NCBI GenBank assembly: GCA_020445665.1
Contig: JAGRGD010000294.1
Coordinates: 1-64,000 of the forward strand
Reading direction: 5' to 3'
Length of the DNA: 64,000 nt
From: Rhodocyclaceae bacterium
Lineage (GTDB): Bacteria > Pseudomonadota > Gammaproteobacteria > Burkholderiales > Rhodocyclaceae
The translations under genes and the position numbers were made by a program. Shown here in pieces: positions 38,977 through 47,846 of the stretch. The stretch's first letter is position 1. Every line of letters starts with the position of its first letter. The notes below the pieces were generated by a model. The model saw only the letters and a program-made list of their open reading frames with translations, searched no databases and was not told the DNA's origin.

Positions 38977-39505
38977 GCGTGGCGCCTCGCCCCGCCGCCT
39001 GCCAGTCGCTGCGCGACAGCCCCATCACCAGACAGGCGTCGCCATCGAGCACGCGCGGCCCCAGCACCCGGAAGCCGTGGCGCGCGTAGAAGCGGTGGGC
39101 ACGCCGGTTGCCGGCGAGCGGATCCACCCACACTTCGCACACGCCAGCCTCGCCGAAGCAGCGCGCCAGCGCGCTTGCCATCATGCGGCTGCCCAGCCCG
39201 CGCCCCAGGTCGGCCGGCTCGCCGATCCAGATGTCGATGGCCCGGATGCCTTCGCCGACAGGCCCCCAGTATCCGGTCTGCTCGCGCGCCGGATCGAGGA
39301 TCTGGAGGAAACCCAGCGGCCGCCCCGCGAGCAGCGCAATCATCGGCTCGACCCCGGCCCGCGGCGCAGCCAGTTCCACCTCCCAGCACCAGTCACAGCC
39401 GGGTGGTGACGACGGCACGTGGGGGTAGCGCTCCCAGCCGCGCAGGAGGGCCACGTCGCCCGGCCCCGCGGGCCTCAGAGTCAGGTCTGCGGTGTCATGC
39501 ATCAT
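38963..39505 (-). CDS. GNAT N-acetyltransferase of the AAC(6')-like branch
   Basis: 180 residues. The acetyl-CoA-binding signature is LGRGLGSRMMASAL, preceded by IRAIDIWIGEPADLG, and followed by VWVDPLAGNRRAHRFYARHGF. This arrangement, with G-I-R-x-I-D before the pantothenate loop, is that of the aminoglycoside 6'-N-acetyltransferase and siderophore-acylating branch (Acetyltransf_8). Whether it modifies a drug, a siderophore precursor or a peptide cannot be told. Two adjacent ATG codons are possible starts. Convergent with the BON gene. Confidence 0.82.
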   Translation of the reverse strand: MMHDTADLTLRPAGPGDVALLRGWERYPHVPSSPPGCDWCWEVELAAPRAGVEPMIALLAGRPLGFLQILDPAREQTGYWGPVGEGIRAIDIWIGEPADLGRGLGSRMMASALARCFGEAGVCEVWVDPLAGNRRAHRFYARHGFRVLGPRVLDGDACLVMGLSRSDWQAAGRGATLRRR

Positions 39506-39684
39506 GGCCCTCACCTGCCTTTGGTCCGGTGGCGTCTCGCGAAACATTTCGTGCCAGCGCGCGCCCGCGAGACCGGGATCGCCCGTGCTACGATGCGCCC
39601 ACGTCGCATAGTGCAGCGCAGCATGCGCTTCCGGGCACCGGCGGCGTACCGCAACCGTGATTTTGAGAATAGAGGAAAGGTCAG

Positions 39685-40047
39685 ATGAAACATTCGCTGC
39701 TCGTGATCCCGATGATCGCGCTCGCCCTTGGCGCCTGCTCGAAACAGGAAGAGGCGCCGGCCACGCCACCGAGCGCCGTCGAGCGGGCCAAGGAAGCGGC
39801 CAGCCAGGCCGTCGAGTCGGCCAAGGACAGCGCGGCTGCAGCCGGCGAGGCCGCCAGGGAAGCCGCCGAAGCGGCCAAGGAATCGGCATCGGAGGCCACC
39901 GAGGCGGCGAAGGAGAAGACCGAGGCGGCTGCCGAGTCCGTCAAGGAAGGCGCCGAGGACGCTGCCGAGGCGGCCCGCAAGGCGGCCGAAGCCGCGGTCC
40001 AGGCCGCCAAGGAGAGCGCCGAGGCTGCCAAGGAAAGCGCCAAGTAA
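39685..40047 (+). CDS. small lipoprotein with an Ala/Lys/Glu helical repeat
   Basis: 120 residues. Signal peptide with lipobox LALGAC, so residue Cys18 should be lipidated and the protein membrane-anchored. The rest is almost pure Ala, Lys, Glu and Ser in a repeating AAKESA / AAEAA pattern with a period near 11, as in LEA-type and apolipoprotein-like amphipathic helices. It should form one long helix or coiled coil. LEA-like proteins are linked to desiccation and osmotic protection, but that is only analogy. An intrinsic terminator follows 28 bases after the stop, so it is a single-gene unit. Confidence 0.85.
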   Translation: MKHSLLVIPMIALALGACSKQEEAPATPPSAVERAKEAASQAVESAKDSAAAAGEAAREAAEAAKESASEATEAAKEKTEAAAESVKEGAEDAAEAARKAAEAAVQAAKESAEAAKESAK

Positions 40048-40074
40048 CAGCGGCCTGCGGGCACGCCACGGCGA

Positions 40075-40101
40075 GGGGCGACCACAGGGTCGCCCCTTTT
40101 T
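40075..40101 (+). terminator. intrinsic terminator
   Basis: Perfect 9-base-pair stem GGGGCGACC / GGTCGCCCC with a 4-base loop, followed by TTTTT. It closes the lipoprotein transcription unit and is the clearest Rho-independent terminator in the window. Confidence 0.9.
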
Positions 40102-40182
40102 CGTGGGCCGGCCCGGCGGCTCCGGCAAATCCGGAAACAAATCCCGCCCCCACGGCGCGCGCGGCTCGCCGACAATCCCATC

Positions 40183-40533
40183 ATGACCCGAGCATTTTCG
40201 ACCGGCCTTGCGATGGCCATTGCCCTGATGATCTCCACCCAGGCGTCCGCCGATGCCCCGGTGCGCCCCGCCGAGAGCCTGTGCCGCTGCATCGAGGCGC
40301 CCGACGCGGACGGTTGCCCGGCGCTGATCGAGCGGGTGCCGGCCGCCGAGCTGCCGCGCCACGCGGCAGACTGCAGCGCCCCGGCGCGGGGTGGCCCGAC
40401 CCTGTGCCAGTGCCTGACCCGTGAGGCACCCGACCCGGAAACCGCCCGCCGCTGCCAGGGCATGCTGTCGATCCTCGAAGCACCGGCGATCCGGCTTGCC
40501 GATTCACGCTGTCGTGCCCCCCTCAAGGACTGA
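40183..40533 (+). CDS. small secreted cysteine-rich protein, function unknown
   Basis: 116 residues. Signal peptide in residues 1-24 (ending ASA). The mature part contains eight cysteines, including two CxC pairs (CRC and CQC), spaced as if two similar Cys-rich halves were joined, so four disulphides in the periplasm are plausible. I do not recognise a family. It stands between the lipoprotein terminator and the convergent helicase gene. Confidence 0.65.
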   Translation: MTRAFSTGLAMAIALMISTQASADAPVRPAESLCRCIEAPDADGCPALIERVPAAELPRHAADCSAPARGGPTLCQCLTREAPDPETARRCQGMLSILEAPAIRLADSRCRAPLKD

Positions 40534-40550
40534 CACCGACATCGCCCGCG

Positions 40551-42188
40551 TCAGGCAATGCCCCGCTCGGCCAGCAGGGCATGGGCGCGGGGGCTCACGA
40601 CGACGACCAGCTTCATCATCGCGCGGGTCGCACCGACGAAGAGCTTTCTCATCGCGCGATCGTCGAGCCGCTCGAAGTCGACCTCGGCCAGGACCACCGC
40701 CGGCGCCGCCTGCCCCTTGAAGCGATAGACCGACTCCACCAGCAGCTCCCCCGGAGAGAATTCCGGCGATCCGAACAGGTCGTAGCGGCCGGTGAAGCGG
40801 CGCAGGCTGACCCGCCCCAGGCTGTCGCGCCCCAGCAGCCGGGAATGCTCCCGGCCGCGAAAAGTGATCAGCGCGGTGTCCTCGGCGCGAAAGCCGGCGG
40901 CATAGCACTGCCGGACCGCCTCGCGCACCCGCGCCTCGAGGGCGTCGTCGTCCTCGAAGACCAGGAAATCGACTTCACCCCGCTCGAACGGGGAGCGCGC
41001 CTCGGGCCGATCCGCCTCGGGCATCAACTCGGCGAGCAGGCGCACGATGGCGCGGGGGCTGCGGTAGTTGCCCCGCGCCCTGAGCCCGACCCAGCCCGGC
41101 AGCTGCACCGGTTCGCGGCCGTAGAGGTTCTGGAGCGGGTCCTCGAGCCACAGCAGGCGGGCCTCGGGCCGGGCATGGCGGAAGACCAGGTCGCGCCAGC
41201 GCTCGGGGAAGTCCTGGCCCTCGTCGACGATCACCGTGTCGAACAGGAAGTCCGGCCCGGGCACCAGCCCGGCGGCAGACTCGACGAGCCGCTCGAAGGC
41301 GCCGGGGGCGGCGAAATCCGGTGTCAGGCCGTGAGACCGGACGAACTGGTCGCACAGCATGTGGAAGGTGCAGATCCGCCCGCCGGCCGGCGCGATGGCG
41401 CGGATGTGGTCGGCCAGCGGGCGGTTGTAGCAGACATAGAGCACGGTCCGCCCCGCCTCGACGGCCGCCCGGTACTCGGCCAGCGCCAGCTGGGTCTTGC
41501 CCGACCCCGCGGTGCCGGTGACGCGCAGCCGGAACGGCGCCATGTCGAGCTGGCGCGCCCAGTGGGCAAGACCGCCGGAGACCCGATTGACCAGCGTGCG
41601 CGCCTGGCCCACCAGCGCACTGACGTCCGGCTCGAGCTGGATGATGTCGCGCAGGAAGCGGTGCACGCTGTCGGCCTGCGGTGCGGCCTCGCCGGGGCCG
41701 AGGACCTCGACGATGCGGGCCACGAGCCGGTCGCGGCAGGCCGCGTCGACGATGCGCTCGGGCGCCAGTCCGGCCGTGGCCGGCTCGCGCACGGTGTAGT
41801 CCGGGCAGTAGAGCAGGTATTCCATGGTCACCGCCGCGCCTCGCGTCCGCTCCGCCAGCTTGCGGCCCAGCACCTGCAGCGTGCGGCCGATCCGCACCGG
41901 CACGCTGAGCCGCTTGCCCGGGTAGCGCTTGACGAGACCCTCGGGGGATTCGTCGAGCAGGCCGCTCATCTGCTCGATCAGCAGCACCGCGCCGGCGCGA
42001 TTGACGATTGCGAAACTGACCTCGCCGTAGATCGAGTGGCCCTGCTCCACCGTGGTCCAGTGCACGGCGTGATAGACGGCGTAGTCGTCGGACAGGGCCG
42101 CCTCGAATCGGGCCAGCGTGGCGATCTCCCGCGCGGCGGCGCCGCTCGCCTCCAGTTCGCGCCAGCCGTCCGGATAGATCTTCGCCAT
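40551..42188 (-). CDS. UvrD/Rep-like superfamily I helicase with N-terminal nuclease-like domain
   Basis: 545 residues. The N-terminal 150 residues have the hydrophobic-strand and E/K pattern of a NERD or related restriction-like domain (IYGEVSFAIVNRAGAVLLIEQ). The C-terminal part is a compact SF1 helicase: Walker A VTGTAGSGKTQLA near 225-237, YVCYNRPLADHIR, Walker B FDTVIVDEGQDF, motif III-like LLWLEDPLQNLY, NYRSPRAI, and the late motifs LLVESVYRFKGQAAPAVVLAEVDF and LFVGATRAMMKLVVV. It resembles NERD/UvrD proteins thought to act in DNA repair or defence. No defence partner genes flank it. Confidence 0.85.
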   Translation of the reverse strand: MAKIYPDGWRELEASGAAAREIATLARFEAALSDDYAVYHAVHWTTVEQGHSIYGEVSFAIVNRAGAVLLIEQMSGLLDESPEGLVKRYPGKRLSVPVRIGRTLQVLGRKLAERTRGAAVTMEYLLYCPDYTVREPATAGLAPERIVDAACRDRLVARIVEVLGPGEAAPQADSVHRFLRDIIQLEPDVSALVGQARTLVNRVSGGLAHWARQLDMAPFRLRVTGTAGSGKTQLALAEYRAAVEAGRTVLYVCYNRPLADHIRAIAPAGGRICTFHMLCDQFVRSHGLTPDFAAPGAFERLVESAAGLVPGPDFLFDTVIVDEGQDFPERWRDLVFRHARPEARLLWLEDPLQNLYGREPVQLPGWVGLRARGNYRSPRAIVRLLAELMPEADRPEARSPFERGEVDFLVFEDDDALEARVREAVRQCYAAGFRAEDTALITFRGREHSRLLGRDSLGRVSLRRFTGRYDLFGSPEFSPGELLVESVYRFKGQAAPAVVLAEVDFERLDDRAMRKLFVGATRAMMKLVVVVSPRAHALLAERGIA

Positions 42189-42303
42189 GCCCGCTGCACC
42201 CGTGTCCTGTCGAATGGTGCCTCAGGTTAGCGGAATCGGCGCGTGCGGGCCCGCTGACGCGCGACGGAGTACCATCGGGGCAATGCCAATTGCCGGAGAC
42301 ACG

Positions 42304-42756
42304 ATGAAGCTGTGGGTGGATGCCGACGCCTGCCCGGTCGCGATCCGGGAGATCCTCTACCGCGCGGCGCGACGCACCGAGACCCCGCTGACGCTGGTCG
42401 CCAACCAGTGGCTGAAGGTGCCCCCGTCACCGTGGATCCGTGCGATCCAGGTGCCGGCAGGTTTCGACGAGGCGGACAAACGGATCGCCGCAGAGGCCGC
42501 GGACGGCGACCTCGTCATCACCGCCGACGTGCCACTCGCCGCGCTGGTCATCGCCAAGGGCGCGGTGGTGCTTGATCCCCGCGGCGAGCGCCTCGACGCC
42601 GGCAACATCGGGGAGCGGGTGGCGATGCGCGACTTCCTCGACACCCTGCGCTCGGGCGGCGTGGACACCGGTGGCCCTGCCGCATTCACCAGCGCCGACG
42701 CCAAGGCCTTCGCCGACCGCCTCGACGGCCTGCTCGTCCGGCGAGCCGCCCGATGA
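42304..42756 (+). CDS. yaiI: YaiI/YqxD family protein (DUF188)
   Basis: 150 residues with the family signature VDADACPVAIREIL at the N-terminus, ADKRIA, GDLVITADVPLAA, PRGERLDAGNIGERVAMRDF and a C-terminal FADRLD segment. The fold is PIN-like but activity is unproven. Start at the ATG beginning MKLWVDADACP; longer in-frame starts add unrelated sequence. The stop overlaps the LysR gene start (ATGA). Confidence 0.92.
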   Translation: MKLWVDADACPVAIREILYRAARRTETPLTLVANQWLKVPPSPWIRAIQVPAGFDEADKRIAAEAADGDLVITADVPLAALVIAKGAVVLDPRGERLDAGNIGERVAMRDFLDTLRSGGVDTGGPAAFTSADAKAFADRLDGLLVRRAAR

Positions 42757-43658
42757 TCGCGCGCAAATACCTCTACCTCATCGCCCTCGCCCGGGAGCAG
42801 CACTTCGGCCGCGCCGCCGAGGCCTGCCACGTCTCCTCCTCGACCCTGTCGGCGGCGATCAAGGACATCGAGACCGAGCTTGGCGTGACGGTCGTGGAAC
42901 GGGGCCAGCAGTTCGTCGGCCTGACCGCCGAGGGCCGCTGCGTGCTCGCCCATGCGCGTCGGCTGGCCGACGGCGTCGCCGGTCTGAAGCAAGAGCTGGC
43001 GACCCTGCAGAACCGCCTTCAGGGGCGGCTCCTGATCGGGGTCATCCCGACCGCGCTGACCGCGGTCAGCGCCCTCTCTGCCGCCCTCGCCCGCCGCCAC
43101 CCACAGGTGGGGATCGAGGTCCGCTCCCTGTCCACCGGCGAGATCCTGCGCCGCCTGTCGAACTTCGAGATCGACGCCGGGGTGATCTACCTGCCCCACC
43201 ACGGCGAACTGCCCCTGGTCACCCAGCCCCTGTGGGTCGAGGACCACGTCCTGCTGACCCCCCGCGGTGGCCCCCTCGACGGTCGCGACGAGATCGCCTG
43301 GGCCGAGGTCACCGATCTGCCCCTGTGCCTGCTCACCCAGGACATGCTCAACCGCCAGACCATCGACGCCACCTTCGCCTCGGTCGGCACCGAGGCCCGG
43401 CCGAGCCTCGAGACCAACTCGATCGTCAGCCTGCTGGCCCATGTCTGCAGCGGCGCCTGGAGCACGATCATTCCGCGCAGCGTGCTCGAACAGATCGGTA
43501 CCCCGCGCGAGGCCCGGGTGCTGCGCCTGGTGGCACCGGCGCTGGCCTGGACCACCGGCCTGGCCACCCTGCCCCAGGACCCGCCCAAGCCCCTGATCAG
43601 CGCCTTGCGCGAGGTGGCCGCTACACTGCAGGATTCGCACGATGCCGCCGCTGGCTGA
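42753..43658 (+). CDS. LysR-family transcriptional regulator
   Basis: 301 residues. N-terminal winged helix-turn-helix (AREQHFGRAAEACHVSSSTLSAAIKDIETELG), linker helix, and a periplasmic-binding-like effector domain from about residue 90. LysR regulators act as tetramers and usually control a divergent neighbour, but here the gene is coupled to yaiI by ATGA and to the DUF2254 gene by a 17-base overlap, so the target is not evident. Ligand unknown. Confidence 0.9.
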   Translation: MIARKYLYLIALAREQHFGRAAEACHVSSSTLSAAIKDIETELGVTVVERGQQFVGLTAEGRCVLAHARRLADGVAGLKQELATLQNRLQGRLLIGVIPTALTAVSALSAALARRHPQVGIEVRSLSTGEILRRLSNFEIDAGVIYLPHHGELPLVTQPLWVEDHVLLTPRGGPLDGRDEIAWAEVTDLPLCLLTQDMLNRQTIDATFASVGTEARPSLETNSIVSLLAHVCSGAWSTIIPRSVLEQIGTPREARVLRLVAPALAWTTGLATLPQDPPKPLISALREVAATLQDSHDAAAG

Positions 43659-44994
43659 GGCCCTGCCGGTCCGCCTCAACACGGTCTGGGAGCACCTGCG
43701 CACCAGCTACTGGTTCGTGCCGATGCTGATGCTGATCGCCGCCGTGCTGATGGCCTGGCTGGCCATCTATGCCGATACACGGGTCGATCTGCGACAGATG
43801 GAATCGCTGGCCTGGGCCCTGGTCGCGAGCAGCGAAGGCGCGACGGCGGTGATGTCGACGGTGGCAGGCTCGATGGTGACCATCGCGGGGGTGGTCTTTT
43901 CGATCACGCTGGTGGCCCTGTCCCTGGCATCCGGCCAGTTCGGTCCGCGCATGCTGCGCAACTTCATCCGCGACCGGGTGAACCAGAGCGCGCTGGGCGC
44001 CTTTCTCGCCACTTTCCTCTATTGCCTGCTGGTCCTGAGCGCGGTGCGCCACGGCCCGCCCGAGTCCGAGTTCGTGCCCCGCCTCGCCGTCGGCATCGGT
44101 GTGCTGCTGGCGGTCGTGAGCGTCGCGACGCTGATCGCCTACATTCACCACGTGGCCGTGACGATCCAGGCCGACACCCTGATCGAGATCATCTACGACG
44201 ACCTGTGCCGTCAGATCGACGCCGTCTGCCCCGTCAGCGACGAAGTGCGCGCGAGCACCGTCGACACCGGCACACGCCATGCCTTCGACGAGACGCCGGC
44301 CCAGGTGGCCTCGCCCTGCCACGGCTACCTGCAGGCGGTGGACCATGACGCCCTCGCCCGGGTCGCCGCGGAGGCCGGCGTCGTGGTGCGCATGGAGCGC
44401 GGCGCGGGCCACTACCTGCTCGAGGGCAGCCGCCTGATGTCGGTCTGGCCGGCGGGCACGCTGGATGGCCCGCTCGAGTCCCGCCTGCAGGCCTGCGTGG
44501 TCTTCGGCGCGCAACGGACCGCCACCCAGGACATGGAGTTCGCCCTCGACCAGCTGGTCGAGATCGCCGCCCGCGCCCTGTCGCCCGGCATCAACGACCC
44601 CTTCACGGCGATCACCTGTGTGGACCGGCTGAGTTCGGCCCTGGCGCGACTGGCCGCCCATGGCCAGCCCGCGGCCTGGCACCGGGATGCGGAGGGCGTA
44701 CCGCGCGTGCTCGACCGCCCGCCCGGCTTCGCCGAGGCGCTGGACGCCGCCTTCCACCCGATCCGGCAGTGCGCGAGGGACAACGCGCCGGTAGCGATTC
44801 GCCTGATGGCCGCCATGGCGGAGCTTTCTGCCGTCTGCACCGACCCCGACCAGCGCGCCGCACTGCGCCGCCATGCCGACCAGTTGCTGCGCAACGCTGC
44901 CGCCCATTTCGGTGATCCCGGCGATCTCGCCGACCTCCGTGCCCGCCACCGCCAGATGGTCTGTTCGCCCGGCAGTCAAGCAGGTGGCGACTGA
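43642..44994 (+). CDS. DUF2254 membrane protein
   Basis: 450 residues. Four membrane segments in the first half (about 25-45, 72-92, 115-135, 145-168), with the DUF2254 landmarks SSEGATAVMSTVAGSMVTIAGVVFSITLVALSLAS and QFGPRMLRNFIRD. The soluble second half contains MERGAGHYLLEGS and the RTATQDMEFALDQLVEIAARALSPGINDPFTA stretch in two adjoining blocks typical of the family. Function is unknown; the ordering of a pore-like first half and a ligand-domain-like second half suggests a channel or transporter. Overlaps the LysR gene by 17 bases. Confidence 0.88.
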   Translation: MPPLAEALPVRLNTVWEHLRTSYWFVPMLMLIAAVLMAWLAIYADTRVDLRQMESLAWALVASSEGATAVMSTVAGSMVTIAGVVFSITLVALSLASGQFGPRMLRNFIRDRVNQSALGAFLATFLYCLLVLSAVRHGPPESEFVPRLAVGIGVLLAVVSVATLIAYIHHVAVTIQADTLIEIIYDDLCRQIDAVCPVSDEVRASTVDTGTRHAFDETPAQVASPCHGYLQAVDHDALARVAAEAGVVVRMERGAGHYLLEGSRLMSVWPAGTLDGPLESRLQACVVFGAQRTATQDMEFALDQLVEIAARALSPGINDPFTAITCVDRLSSALARLAAHGQPAAWHRDAEGVPRVLDRPPGFAEALDAAFHPIRQCARDNAPVAIRLMAAMAELSAVCTDPDQRAALRRHADQLLRNAAAHFGDPGDLADLRARHRQMVCSPGSQAGGD

Positions 44995-45175
44995 AGGCAG
45001 AGCTCCCACCCCCTGCAAGGAGAGGGAGCGAGCAGCTCGCGACCTGACTGATCCGGAATCGCTCAGGCGCCCCGGACAATGACCAGCGACTATGGTCAGT
45101 GGGCAATCGCGCCGATACACTGGCGTGTGTCGTCACCCTGCCGCGCCGCCCCGCGCGCTTTCCCGGAGTTTGCCG

Positions 45176-45796
45176 ATGTCCGTCTGGGCCCATGCGTGTC
45201 GCCCCTGCAACCCCGCGTTGTCCGGCCCGATCTTCGTCTCGGCCGCCGCGGTGGCCGAGATGCCGGCGTCCGCCCACTGCCTGCAGGTGCGCATCGACGG
45301 CAGCTGGCATTGCGTGGTCGTCGATCGCGACCGGCGGGTCGCCGTGGAGCAGATGCTGATCCGTGACGCGGTCGTGGCCAGCCGCAGCGACTGCCCGGAC
45401 TGCGCCGCCCTGCTCGAGGGCGTCGGGCGCGAGCCGCCCACCGAGCCGGCGCCCGAGGTGGCGCCACCCACTGAACCCGCCCCCAGCGAGCTACCGGCCA
45501 CGGTCGAGGCCTCGTCCGGCGAAGGCGGCTCGGCCGGCACCGTCCAGGCTGCCGCGATGGCGGTGCGTGACCAGCGGGTCGTCGTGGTGCTGGTTCCCCT
45601 CGCCCTGGTGAGCAGCCCCGGCGAGGCCGACATGGCGGCCGAGCGGCTGGCGGCCACCTTCCACGGGGCACCACTGTTGCTGATGGGCCAGGCGGACGAC
45701 GGCTCGCCCCGCTATCACGGTCCGGCCGAGCTTCAGGCGCTGGTCAGCGGCATCCCCCTCGAGCGGATGCCCTGGAAGGTCTATCGCCTGCGCTGA
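45176..45796 (+). CDS. hypothetical protein with paired CxxC motifs and a Pro/Glu linker
   Basis: 206 residues from the ATG behind CGGAG. The N-terminal 80 residues hold two CxxC pairs (CRPC and CPDC), possibly a zinc site. A linker with repeated EPAPE-type units (about 85-130) leads to a C-terminal alpha/beta domain (RVVVVLVPLALVSS, AERLAATFHGAPLLLMGQ, YHGPAELQALVSG). No family recognised. A promoter candidate TGGTCA, 17-base spacer, TACACT lies at 45093-45121. Confidence 0.6.
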   Translation: MSVWAHACRPCNPALSGPIFVSAAAVAEMPASAHCLQVRIDGSWHCVVVDRDRRVAVEQMLIRDAVVASRSDCPDCAALLEGVGREPPTEPAPEVAPPTEPAPSELPATVEASSGEGGSAGTVQAAAMAVRDQRVVVVLVPLALVSSPGEADMAAERLAATFHGAPLLLMGQADDGSPRYHGPAELQALVSGIPLERMPWKVYRLR

Positions 45797-45851
45797 TGCG
45801 CCTCGCATCCGTATTGATGCGAATGGCACGCCGGGTGGCGCCGGCTAGAAT
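45795..45851 (+). promoter_or_regulatory. promoter and operator-like repeats before the DUF1538 operon
   Basis: Sigma-70-type pair TGGCAC (45824-45829), 16-base spacer, TAGAAT (45846-45851). Immediately upstream are three copies of the hexamer GATGCG: 45795-45800, its inverted copy CGCATC at 45804-45809, and 45816-45821. The inverted pair could be an operator or a small hairpin ending the previous gene. Confidence 0.5.
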
Positions 45852-45958
45852 GTTGGCAGCGGAATCCGGCGTCGGATCCCGATCCGGATTCAATGATTCG
45901 GCCGCCGTGCCGAAAACACTCTGATCAGCCCACCCACCCTTCACCGCCGCACGCCCCC

Positions 45959-46693
45959 TTGAGCAAGCAGCTGCAACAATTCCTCGCCTCCCTGCTCGAC
46001 AGCGTGCGGGATCTCCTGCCCATCGCGGTCGTCATCGGCTTCTTCCAGCTCGTCGTCCTGCAGCAACCGATCCCGAACCTCGCCAATCTGCTGGTCGGCA
46101 CGGTACTGGTGGTGCTGGGCCTGACCTTCTTCATCCGCGGCCTCGAGATGGGCCTGTTCCCGATCGGCGAGCGGATGGCCTACGACTTCGCCCGCAAGGG
46201 CTCGCTGTTCTGGCTGCTGGCCTTCGCCTTCGCGCTCGGCTTCGGCACCACGGTGGCCGAACCGGCGCTGATCGCCGTCGCCGACGAGGCGGCCCAGATC
46301 GCCGCCGAGGGCGGCGTCATCGCCAACACCGAGGCCGAACGCGACGACTACGCCCAGGGCCTGCGCTATACGGTGGCCCTGTCGGTCGGCTTCGCGATCA
46401 TGCTGGGCGTCCTGCGCATCCTGCGCGGCTGGCCGATCCAGTACCTGATCATCGGGGGCTACATCGGGGTGGTGGTCATGACCGAGTTCGCACCCGAGGA
46501 GATCATCGGCATCGCCTACGACTCGGGCGGCGTGACGACCTCGACGATCACCGTGCCGCTGGTCACCGCCCTGGGCGTCGGGCTCGCCTCGTCGATCAAG
46601 GGCCGCAACCCGATGATCGACGGCTTCGGCCTGATCGCCTTCGCCTCCCTCACGCCGATGATCTTCGTCATGGGCTACGGGATGCTGGTCTGA
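45959..46693 (+). CDS. DUF1538 membrane protein, first of pair
   Basis: About 244 residues from a TTG start beginning with [12 protein letters not shown]; an ATG 66 bases upstream is possible but the extra residues are Pro/His-rich. Six or so membrane helices. Family landmarks are a [17 protein letters not shown] block, GGYIGVVV, and the strongly conserved [25 protein letters not shown], followed by [14 protein letters not shown]. The Gly/Ser/Thr-rich AYDSGGVTT turn inside the membrane resembles a transport site. It is the first gene of an operon with a second DUF1538 gene, a P-II-like gene and a CBS gene. Function is unproven. Confidence 0.88.
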   Translation: MSKQLQQFLASLLDSVRDLLPIAVVIGFFQLVVLQQPIPNLANLLVGTVLVVLGLTFFIRGLEMGLFPIGERMAYDFARKGSLFWLLAFAFALGFGTTVAEPALIAVADEAAQIAAEGGVIANTEAERDDYAQGLRYTVALSVGFAIMLGVLRILRGWPIQYLIIGGYIGVVVMTEFAPEEIIGIAYDSGGVTTSTITVPLVTALGVGLASSIKGRNPMIDGFGLIAFASLTPMIFVMGYGMLV

Positions 46694-47493
46694 TGGTGGA
46701 CGGCCTGCTCCACTTCGCCGGCACGGTCGGCCAGACCGTCTTCGACGTGCTGCCGATCGCGGCGATCATCTTCGGCTTCCAGTTCTTCGTCATTCGCAAG
46801 CCGATCCCGAACCTGAAGCAGGTGCTGATCGGCTTCGGCTACGTGCTGCTGGGGCTCGCCCTTTTCCTCGAGGGCCTCGACCAGGCGCTGTTCCCGCTCG
46901 GCCGGCTGATGGCCGAGCAGCTCACCGACCCGATCTTCATCTATGGCTCGGCAGATCTCGTGCCCGCGCAGTTCCACTGGTCGGACTACCTGTGGGTGTA
47001 TGCCTTTGCCGCGGCGATCGGCTTCTCGACGACCATCGCCGAGCCCTCGCTGATCGCCGTCGCGATCAAGGCGGCTGCCGTCTCGGGCGGGGCCATCAAT
47101 GTGTGGGGCCTGCGCATCGCGGTCGCCAACGGCGTGGCGATCGGCATCGCACTGGGGACGTTTCGGATCGTCACCGGCACACCGTTGCACTACTACATCG
47201 TCGCCGGCTACATCATCGTCATCATCCAGACGATCTTTGCACCGAAGATGATCATCGCGCTGGCCTATGATTCGGGTGGCGTGACCACATCGACCGTAAC
47301 GGTACCGCTGGTGACGGCGCTGGGCCTCGGCCTGGCCGGCACGGTGCCGGGCCGGAGCGTGCTGCTCGACGGCTTCGGCCTGATCGCCTTCGCCAGCCTG
47401 TTTCCGATGATGACCGTGATGAGCTACGCCCAGGTGGCAGAGTGGCGGACGCGCAGGCGCCCGCCCGAGCCCCCCCTTGAACGAGGTGAATGA
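46693..47493 (+). CDS. DUF1538 membrane protein, second of pair
   Basis: 266 residues, homologous to the preceding gene: FGFQFFVIRKPIPNLKQ corresponds to [33 protein letters not shown] to [17 protein letters not shown], and [21 protein letters not shown] is nearly the same. The two probably arose by duplication and form a heterodimer with a pseudo-symmetric pore. Start ATG overlaps the upstream stop (TGATG). The hydrophilic Arg/Pro/Glu tail projects into the cytoplasm, where the P-II-like protein could dock. Confidence 0.9.
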   Translation: MVDGLLHFAGTVGQTVFDVLPIAAIIFGFQFFVIRKPIPNLKQVLIGFGYVLLGLALFLEGLDQALFPLGRLMAEQLTDPIFIYGSADLVPAQFHWSDYLWVYAFAAAIGFSTTIAEPSLIAVAIKAAAVSGGAINVWGLRIAVANGVAIGIALGTFRIVTGTPLHYYIVAGYIIVIIQTIFAPKMIIALAYDSGGVTTSTVTVPLVTALGLGLAGTVPGRSVLLDGFGLIAFASLFPMMTVMSYAQVAEWRTRRRPPEPPLERGE

Positions 47494-47495
47494 CC

Positions 47496-47846
47496 ATGCA
47501 TTTCAAGCTCCTGATCGCCCTGGTCGAGGACGACAAGACCAGCGCCGTGCTGCAGGCAGCGAGGGAAGCCGGCGCGACCGGTGCAACGGTGATCAACCAG
47601 GCCCGCGGCGAGGGCCTGCAGAAGGCCAAGACCTTCTTTGGCCTGGCCCTCGAGACCCAGCGTGACATGCTGCTGTTCCTCGTCGAAAAGCATCTCGCGC
47701 GCAACATCCTCGAGACGATCGCGGTCAAGGGGGAGTTCGACAACAAGCCCGGCACGGGCATCGCGTTCCAGATCGACGTGGAGGACGCCGTGGGTGTCAG
47801 CCGGCAGATGAAGGAACTGACCGGGGTAGTGGAGGATGAGCTATGA
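47496..47846 (+). CDS. P-II-like signalling protein
   Basis: 116 residues from the ATG that lies 7 bases after GAGGTG; an ATG two codons earlier is only one base from that ribosome site. The ferredoxin-like P-II fold is indicated by FKLLIALVEDDKTSAVLQAAREAGATGATV, a T-loop region (ARGEGLQKAKTFFG) and the second repeat ending KPGTGIAFQIDVEDAVG, a B-loop-like turn. The T-loop has no Tyr at the uridylylation position, so it is not canonical GlnB/GlnK. P-II relatives next to transporters usually bind nucleotides and gate the transporter through the T-loop. Coupled to the CBS gene by ATGA overlap. Confidence 0.85.
   Translation: MHFKLLIALVEDDKTSAVLQAAREAGATGATVINQARGEGLQKAKTFFGLALETQRDMLLFLVEKHLARNILETIAVKGEFDNKPGTGIAFQIDVEDAVGVSRQMKELTGVVEDEL

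Noticed and set aside
45824..45840. TGGCACG followed by GTGGC as a sigma-54 promoter for the DUF1538 operon
   Set aside because: The -24 part is good, but the -12 GC is one base too far and lacks TTGC; the sigma-70 reading (TGGCAC, 16 bases, TAGAAT) fits better.
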